Positions 59,212 to 64,000 of a stretch of 64,000 nt of DNA are shown one piece after another. The translations under genes and the position numbers were made by a program. Where the stretch lies: the NCBI GenBank assembly GCA_964542165.1, contig CAZITQ010000013.1, positions 1 to 64,000 on the forward strand, given 5' to 3'. This DNA is from CAYTBN01 sp964542165 (GTDB lineage: Bacteria > Myxococcota_A > UBA796 > UBA9615 > CAYRNR01). Position 1 is the stretch's first letter, and each line of letters starts with the position of its first letter. The notes under the pieces were generated by a model. The model was not told where the DNA came from. It ran no database searches and was given only the letters and a program-made list of their open reading frames with translations.

Positions 59212-60504
59212 ATGAAGCGACCCCATCTCGCCGGACTGGCCTTGACGGCATCTCTGTTGCTGTTCCCGGCCTGCCCTGGCGACGACGACGACGCCACGGG
59301 GGACGACGACGCCACGGGGGACGACGACGTCACGGGGGATGACGACGCCACGGGGGACGACGACGCCACCGGGGACGACGACGTCACCGGGGACGACGAC
59401 GTCACCGGGGACGACGACACCACCGGGGACGACGACTCCACCGGGGACGACGACGCCACCGGGGACGACGACACCACGGGAGACGACGACACCACGGGAG
59501 ACGACGACGACACCTACGCCTGCACCGGCGAATGGGAGCCGCTGACCGTCCTGGACGGGTTCGCCTCCTGGGTCTACTCCGAGGCCGTCCACGGCGCACC
59601 GGCGCGCCTCGCCGCGGTTCACTCGGGAGCCCTGGAGCTGTACGACGTGTCCGCCCCGGCGGCCCCGACCCTGGACGTCTCCTTCACGACCCTGGATCTG
59701 GGCCCCTGGGGCGTCTGGGGCGACGTGGCCGACGCCAGCTGGGGGTTCGCGGCCACCGGGGAGACCGCCATCGGCCCCCAGGCCGTGTACGAGGTGCTGG
59801 CCGTCGAGGTGGACGCCGCCGGTAGCGTCCTCGGTCCCCGCCTGCAGCTGCCCCACCCCGTGACCCGCGTGGCCACGGACGGGGATCGCCTCGCCGCCGC
59901 GGGGAGCGGAGCCGTGAGCTTCGTGGAGTACACCGGGACCGACCTGGTCCTGCTGGAGACCCGCCCGCTGCCCTTCGACGTGGTGTGGGTCAACAACGTG
60001 GCCCTGGACGACGACACCGCGCTGGTCACCTCGTACAGCGGCGGGCTGATGCTCGTCCCCATGGATCCGGCGGAGCCGATCGTCTCCCTGCAGACGGTGG
60101 GTACCCCCCAGGCCCCCCTGCCCACCCCCGACGGCTGGCTGATCCCGTCGACGGGCAACTACTGGATCGGCTGCGACGGTGCCCTGGAGCTCCTGGACCT
60201 GGTTGCAGGCACACTGACCTTCCTGGACGACGCCCCCTGCATCTCCGCCTTCGACGCCGAGGACGGGCCCTTCCAGGGAGCCCTGTTCGCCGGGGAGCTC
60301 TTGCTGGCCAACAGCGAGAGCGGGCTGCTCCGACTCCCCTGGACACCTCCGGGGATCAGCGTCCCCAACACGACGACCCTGACGACGGGGGTCTGGCCCG
60401 ACGTGCCCACCTACCCCGTTCGGGTGGAACGCCTCGACGACGTGCTGTTCCTCCTGGGCAGCTACGGCGACGGGATCGGGATCGTGCGGATCTGCGAACC
60501 CTGA
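59212..60504 (+). CDS. Acidic-linker propeller-like lipoprotein (copy 2)
   Basis: 430-residue lipoprotein, lipobox LLFPAC, then an acidic linker of about twelve repeat units of the type GDDDATGDDD. The folded part starts EWEPLTVLDGF, exactly as in copy 1, and ends VRICEP. Shared anchors include GCDGALELLDL versus GCDAAVELLTF, and ESGLLRLPWTPP in both. By eye about half the residues of the folded part match the neighbour, so this is a tandem duplication with old divergence. ATG 59212 with GGAGGG at 59202; GTG 59200 is less likely. Followed eight bases later by the LytS-like kinase. Confidence 0.85.
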   Translation: MKRPHLAGLALTASLLLFPACPGDDDDATGDDDATGDDDVTGDDDATGDDDATGDDDVTGDDDVTGDDDTTGDDDSTGDDDATGDDDTTGDDDTTGDDDDTYACTGEWEPLTVLDGFASWVYSEAVHGAPARLAAVHSGALELYDVSAPAAPTLDVSFTTLDLGPWGVWGDVADASWGFAATGETAIGPQAVYEVLAVEVDAAGSVLGPRLQLPHPVTRVATDGDRLAAAGSGAVSFVEYTGTDLVLLETRPLPFDVVWVNNVALDDDTALVTSYSGGLMLVPMDPAEPIVSLQTVGTPQAPLPTPDGWLIPSTGNYWIGCDGALELLDLVAGTLTFLDDAPCISAFDAEDGPFQGALFAGELLLANSESGLLRLPWTPPGISVPNTTTLTTGVWPDVPTYPVRVERLDDVLFLLGSYGDGIGIVRICEP

Positions 60505-60511
60505 GGATTCG

Positions 60512-61663
60512 ATGAACGACGCGCCCGAGCTGCCGGCACGCGCCAGCCTCCCCGTCCGGACGGCGGGCCCGGTGCGGGTGGTGGCCACCGAGCTGGCCTT
60601 CGCGGTCGGCGGGTGGGCCTGGGCGTCCCTGCTGCTGGGCTTCCTGCACCGGGAGTGGCAGCCGGCCTGGGCGCTGATCTGCGCCCTGCTGGGGGGGATC
60701 GCGCTGCGGCGGGTGGTGTTGCCCACCTACCGCCCCCTCCCCCCCTTCCTGCGGGGCCCCCTGGACATCGCCGTGGGGCTGCTGGGGACGGGGATCGCGG
60801 CGTGGGCGACCCTGGTCCGTTTCTCCATCCCCTACTGGGCACTGCGCTGGAGGGAGGCGGTCTCCCTGGTCGGGCTGCTGCTGGTCGGAGGACTCGCCGT
60901 GGCCGCGCTGGTCTACACCTACCGCCGTCTCGCCGTCGAGGTGGAGCGCCGCGAGGCGGAGATGGCCCAGCTGCGGGAGGCCGGCCTGCGGGCCCGGCTG
61001 AGCGCCCTGCAGGCCCAGATCAATCCCCACTTCCTGTTCAACGCCCTCAACTCGCTGGCCGAGCTGGTCCACGGGGATCCGGACGTGGCCGAGGATCGGG
61101 TCGGCGACCTGGCACACCTGCTGCGCTACTCCCTGCGCTCGTCGGCCAGTGGGCTGGTGAGCCTGGACCAGGAGCTCCAGGCCGTCGACCGCTACCTGAA
61201 CCTGGAGCGCGTGCGCCTCGGGGATCGGCTCCGGGTGGAGCTGGACGTGGATCCCGACCTCCGCGGGGCCCGAATCCCTGGCCTGTCCCTGCAGCCCCTG
61301 GTGGAGAACGCGGTTCGTCACGCGGTGGCATCACGGCCCGAAGGCGGCACGATCCGCGTGTCGGCGGCCATCGAAGCCGGGAAGGTCCGCATCGCGGTGC
61401 AGGACGACGGGCCCGGGTTGCCCGACGACGTGCGCGGCAGGCTCGCTGCCGTCGCCGCCGGGGAGGCCTCCGCGGCGCCCGCCCCTGCCGGCACCGGGGG
61501 GGCCGGGGGCGGACTGGCCAACGTCCAGCAGCGCATGACCCTGAGCTACGGCGGGGCGGGCGAGCTGACCATCGAGGACCCCGAAGGCGGCGGCACACGC
61601 CTGGAGCTTCGCTTTCCGCGGGAGGTGGCCGGCGGATCCCCCGGCGGGCGGGAGGACCGATGA
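60512..61663 (+). CDS. LytS-type sensor histidine kinase
   Basis: 383 residues. Four hydrophobic helices in residues 25-140 (FAVGGWAWASLLLGFL, WALICALLGGIAL, IAVGLLGTGIAAWATLVRF, LVGLLLVGGLAVAALVYT), a short coiled coil, then the His_kinase domain with QINPHFLFNALNSL (phospho-acceptor His173). The HATPase domain has PLVENAVRHAV (N box), DDGPGLP (G1) and GGGLANVQQR (G2). A Pro/Ala-rich insertion (AAGEASAAPAPAGTGGAGG) precedes the G2 box. The stimulus is not evident. ATGA overlap with the LytTR regulator. Confidence 0.93.
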   Translation: MNDAPELPARASLPVRTAGPVRVVATELAFAVGGWAWASLLLGFLHREWQPAWALICALLGGIALRRVVLPTYRPLPPFLRGPLDIAVGLLGTGIAAWATLVRFSIPYWALRWREAVSLVGLLLVGGLAVAALVYTYRRLAVEVERREAEMAQLREAGLRARLSALQAQINPHFLFNALNSLAELVHGDPDVAEDRVGDLAHLLRYSLRSSASGLVSLDQELQAVDRYLNLERVRLGDRLRVELDVDPDLRGARIPGLSLQPLVENAVRHAVASRPEGGTIRVSAAIEAGKVRIAVQDDGPGLPDDVRGRLAAVAAGEASAAPAPAGTGGAGGGLANVQQRMTLSYGGAGELTIEDPEGGGTRLELRFPREVAGGSPGGREDR

Positions 61664-62487
61664 GCATCCGGGTCGTGGTGGTGGACGACGAGCCCCTGGC
61701 GCGGAGTCGAATGCGGCGCCTGCTCGGGGGCCACCCGGACGTGGAGGTGGTGGGCGAGGCGTCCGACGGGGACGCGGCCCACGCGGCGGTACTGGAGCTG
61801 CGTCCGGACGTGGTGTTCCTGGATGTGAACATGCCGGGCAGCACCGGGACGGAGGCCCTTCGCGCCATCCAGTCGTCGCTGCCCGAGTCCATGTGGCCGC
61901 TGGCGGTGTTCACCACCGCGTACGAGGAGCACGCGGTCGAGGCCTTCGCCCTGGAGGGTACCGACTACCTGCTCAAGCCGGTGGAGAAGACGGAGCTGGC
62001 CCGGGCGCTGAAGCGGGTGCGCAAGGTCCTGTGGCGGGGAGCCGAATCGCCGGCCACACCCCCGGCAACCCCCGCAGCCCAGGTCGCCGCACCGGCTCCG
62101 GAGCCCACCCCGGCGGCCTCCCCCGAGTCCGTAGCTCCCGCCCCGGAGGCCGCTCCCGGCCACCTGACCGCCCAGCGGGCGGGCAAGCTGATCCGGCTAC
62201 CCCTGGCCCACGTGGCCCTGTTGGAGGTGGAGGACACCATCACCTTCGCCTCGGTGGGCTCGGACCGCCATCGCCTGTCCCTCTCCCTGACCGAGGCCGA
62301 GGGGCGGCTCCCCTCCCCGCCCTTCGTGCGGGTCTCCCGGTCCGCCATCGTCAACCTGGACTGGATCGCCCACCTGGCCCCCGGCGCCTCGGGCACCTAC
62401 CAGGCCACCCTCCGACCGCCCGCGGACCGCCAGGTCCCCGTCTCCCGTCGCCGCGCCCGGCGGCTCCTCGACCTCTTCGAGCGCTGA
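61660..62487 (+). CDS. LytTR-type response regulator
   Basis: 275 residues. Receiver domain with VVVDDEPLA, phospho-acceptor Asp55 (VVFLDVNMPG), TTAYEEHA and Lys in LLKPVEK; a long Pro/Ala linker (about 130-165); LytTR DNA-binding domain (about 168-272) with KLIRLPLAHVALLEVEDTIT and PPFVRVSRSAIVNLDWI. Cognate of the LytS kinase by ATGA overlap. Binding to the ACCGTT repeats starting eight bases after its stop is a natural prediction, since LytTR proteins recognise direct repeats of that type. Confidence 0.94.
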   Translation: MSIRVVVVDDEPLARSRMRRLLGGHPDVEVVGEASDGDAAHAAVLELRPDVVFLDVNMPGSTGTEALRAIQSSLPESMWPLAVFTTAYEEHAVEAFALEGTDYLLKPVEKTELARALKRVRKVLWRGAESPATPPATPAAQVAAPAPEPTPAASPESVAPAPEAAPGHLTAQRAGKLIRLPLAHVALLEVEDTITFASVGSDRHRLSLSLTEAEGRLPSPPFVRVSRSAIVNLDWIAHLAPGASGTYQATLRPPADRQVPVSRRRARRLLDLFER

Positions 62488-62494
62488 TCCACTC

Positions 62495-62528
62495 ACCGTT
62501 CACGGCGACCGTTCGACCGTTGAACGGT
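62495..62528 (+). promoter_or_regulatory. Putative LytTR-box repeats
   Basis: ACCGTT occurs at 62495, 62508 and 62516, and the third copy is followed by G and AACGGT (palindrome 62516-62528). The first and third copies are 21 bases apart, the two-turn period of LytTR operator pairs, and each resembles the LytTR half-site consensus (W-M-M-GTT-N-R-K) in its first seven or eight positions. A further AACGGT occurs at 62605-62610. Lies between the LytTR gene and the membrane protein gene at 62658. Confidence 0.55.
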
Positions 62529-62657
62529 GCTGGCGACCGCTCGCTGGAAACGACGCAAGGGTTTCGGGGAGGGGTCGTACAGTGGCCGTATCCGACGACG
62601 GGCGAACGGTGGACGGACGCCACAGCGGGTACCGAACCGACGCACCTGGAGAAGACC

Positions 62658-63959
62658 ATGACTTTCACCATCAAGCCTTCCCGATGGACCTCGCTGTTCC
62701 TGGAGACGCTCGGCGCGCTGGCGATCGTGCTGACGCTGACGATCGCGGGGGTCTCGTGGGCGGAGACCGAGACGGAAGACACGGCGAGCGAGCTCGCGGT
62801 GCCACCCCATGACTCCGAGCCGGGTGGCACGGGCAGCTCGCTGGCCGTGGTACCCGTGGCCGAGGCCGTTGCAGACGCCGTCGCCGAACCCCTCGCCGAG
62901 GAGCTCGTAGCGCCGGCCCTGCACGCCACCTTCCTCGGGGACGAGTACGTGGAGGCCACCGAACCCGCCAGCGACCTCTTCATGTTCGGCAGGACCGCGA
63001 TCTCCCGGGCGAACATCGAGGACAACGCGCTGGTGTTCGCCCAGTTCGCCGAGGTCCGGGACGGCCGCATCGACGGTGACCTGCTGGTCGGCGGTGAGCG
63101 GATGGTGATCGACGCGCCGGTGGGCGGCGACGTCTATGCCTTCGGCGGCGAACTCCACATCCTGGAGGGCGGGATGGTCGGCGGCGACATCCTCTCGGCC
63201 ACGGGCAAGATCATCGTCGAGGGCAAGGTCGGCGGGCGAATCACCGGCGGCTCGGGGGCCGTGGTCATCGACGGTGTGGTCGGCGAGGTCTGCGACCTGG
63301 AGGTCGGTCAGATGAAGATCGGCGAGAACGCGGTGATCGCCGGCGACCTGTGCTACTCGGCCCCCGAGCCCGCGACCATCGCCGATGGCGCCCAGGTGAT
63401 GGGCGACACCCAGTACACCGTCGCCACCCACGACGACTGGGACAGCGCCCACGAGGACGACGACGAGGGCGGCATCCTCGGCTGGTTCGTCTGGCACCTC
63501 TGGCTGCTGCTGGCCGCCCTGGTCACCGGCTCGGTGCTGATCCGCATCAGCGGCCCCGCCGCACGGCGCACCTCCGACGCCCTGCTGACCCAGCCGGGTC
63601 GTTCCCTGGGCCTGGGCTTCGTGGCGATGATCCTCATCCCGGCGGCCTCCGCGATGGCCATGGTCCTCATCGTTCCCCTGCCCCTGGGCATGATCGGCAT
63701 GGCCCTGTACGGCATCGCCCTGTACGTGACCGGCCTGATCGCCTCCCACGCCCTGGGTCGCGCCCTGCTGCGCCGCTTCACCGGCCTGGACGAGGTCTCC
63801 CCCTACGGCTCGCTGGCCCTGGGTCTGGTCATCGTGCATCTCTTCCTGGCCATCCCCTTCTTCGGCTTCCTGGCCCGTCTGGTCATCGTCTCCGCCGGCC
63901 TCGGCGCGCTGTGGGTCGCCTCCCGCAACGGCGCCGACCCCGAGCCTGACGCGGCCTGA
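62658..63959 (+). CDS. Membrane protein with bactofilin-like repeat domain
   Basis: 433 residues. N-terminal hydrophobic signal or anchor (TLGALAIVLTLTIAGVSWA), an Ala/Val-rich polar segment, then residues about 110-255 with repeats of Gly-Asp-turn beta strands (GRIDGDLLVGGERMVIDAPV, GMVGGDILSATGKIIVEGKV, GENAVIAGDLCYSAPEP), the pattern of polymer-forming/bactofilin domains. An acidic stretch and four or five transmembrane helices follow (WLLLAALVTGSVLI, GLGFVAMILIPAASAMAMVLIV, LGLVIVHLFLAIPFFGF). Full bactofilins lack such membrane helices. ATG 62658 has CTGGAGAAG upstream. Likely a target of the adjacent LytTR system. Confidence 0.83.
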   Translation: MTFTIKPSRWTSLFLETLGALAIVLTLTIAGVSWAETETEDTASELAVPPHDSEPGGTGSSLAVVPVAEAVADAVAEPLAEELVAPALHATFLGDEYVEATEPASDLFMFGRTAISRANIEDNALVFAQFAEVRDGRIDGDLLVGGERMVIDAPVGGDVYAFGGELHILEGGMVGGDILSATGKIIVEGKVGGRITGGSGAVVIDGVVGEVCDLEVGQMKIGENAVIAGDLCYSAPEPATIADGAQVMGDTQYTVATHDDWDSAHEDDDEGGILGWFVWHLWLLLAALVTGSVLIRISGPAARRTSDALLTQPGRSLGLGFVAMILIPAASAMAMVLIVPLPLGMIGMALYGIALYVTGLIASHALGRALLRRFTGLDEVSPYGSLALGLVIVHLFLAIPFFGFLARLVIVSAGLGALWVASRNGADPEPDAA

Positions 63960-64000
63960 TCCCCTACCGCCCACCCCTCCCCGCCCGCTACCGCCCACCC

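Noticed and set aside
57850..59520. GAC-rich repeats as a CRISPR array
   Set aside because: The repeats have no unique spacers; they are in-frame codon repeats encoding acidic linkers.

Overview
The window is dense, GC-rich DNA from a Gram-negative predator- or soil-type bacterium, most likely a member of the Myxococcota or a related deltaproteobacterial lineage, probably a metagenome-assembled genome. The evidence is compositional and architectural. Many secreted lipoproteins carry acidic Gly-Asp-Asp-Asp linkers. Several proteins end in a Cys-x-Cys, transmembrane helix, Arg-cluster tail of MYXO-CTERM type. MopE-type calcium-binding-like repeats, choice-of-anchor L, IgGFc-binding-like, ADYC and PEGA domains recur, and there is a Ser/Thr kinase. 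A run of exactly 100 N (57944-58043) marks a scaffold join. No rRNA, tRNA, CRISPR array, phage or insertion sequence was recognised. No stretch of more than about 200 bases lacks a gene.

Layout. 1-6156: secreted MopE/lamin-tail protein (with an in-frame stop), an orphan C-terminal sorting tail, a DUF547 protein and a large transglutaminase-like surface protein. 6200-10519: flavodiiron protein, divergent unknown gene, then HtpX and site-2 protease. 10601-17182: a tight five-gene envelope operon (OmpA-like lipoprotein, coiled-coil membrane NTPase, MscS channel, DUF432-like protein, second MscS channel). 17155-21217 (minus): beta-CASP nuclease, cation/proton antiporter and its RCK/Usp partner. 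21413-26628: YceI protein, a long REP-like palindrome, trypsin-like/beta-barrel protein, response regulator with a small SH3-like partner, ankyrin protein. 26645-29121: GT-C-like and GT2 glycosyltransferase pair. 29217-34851: pentapeptide protein and a block of surface lipoproteins. 34946-37625: membrane/TPR/AAA+ operon. 37753-39644: lipoprotein plus arylsulfotransferase-like protein. 39666-44218 (minus): complete BMP-type nucleoside ABC importer. 44379-49816: lipoproteins, PEGA protein, gingipain-like C25 protease, ADYC protein. 49867-57284: FG-GAP lipoprotein, a secreted TPR-like protein overlapping a Ser/Thr kinase, and a glycosidase-like lipoprotein. 57387-60504: tail-anchored protein and two tandem paralogous propeller-like lipoproteins. 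60512-63959: LytS/LytTR two-component pair followed by a LytTR-box-like repeat and a bactofilin-like membrane protein.

Common themes are display of many acidic, repeat-rich proteins on the cell surface, and sensing or protecting the envelope through two MscS channels, HtpX, site-2 protease, K+/H+ antiport, LytTR signalling and a PEGA kinase. The most original candidate is the OmpA/NTPase/MscS/DUF432/MscS operon. The most informative regulatory signals are the helically phased GGTAA repeats at 31817-31853 and the 21-bp spaced ACCGTT repeats at 62495-62528.
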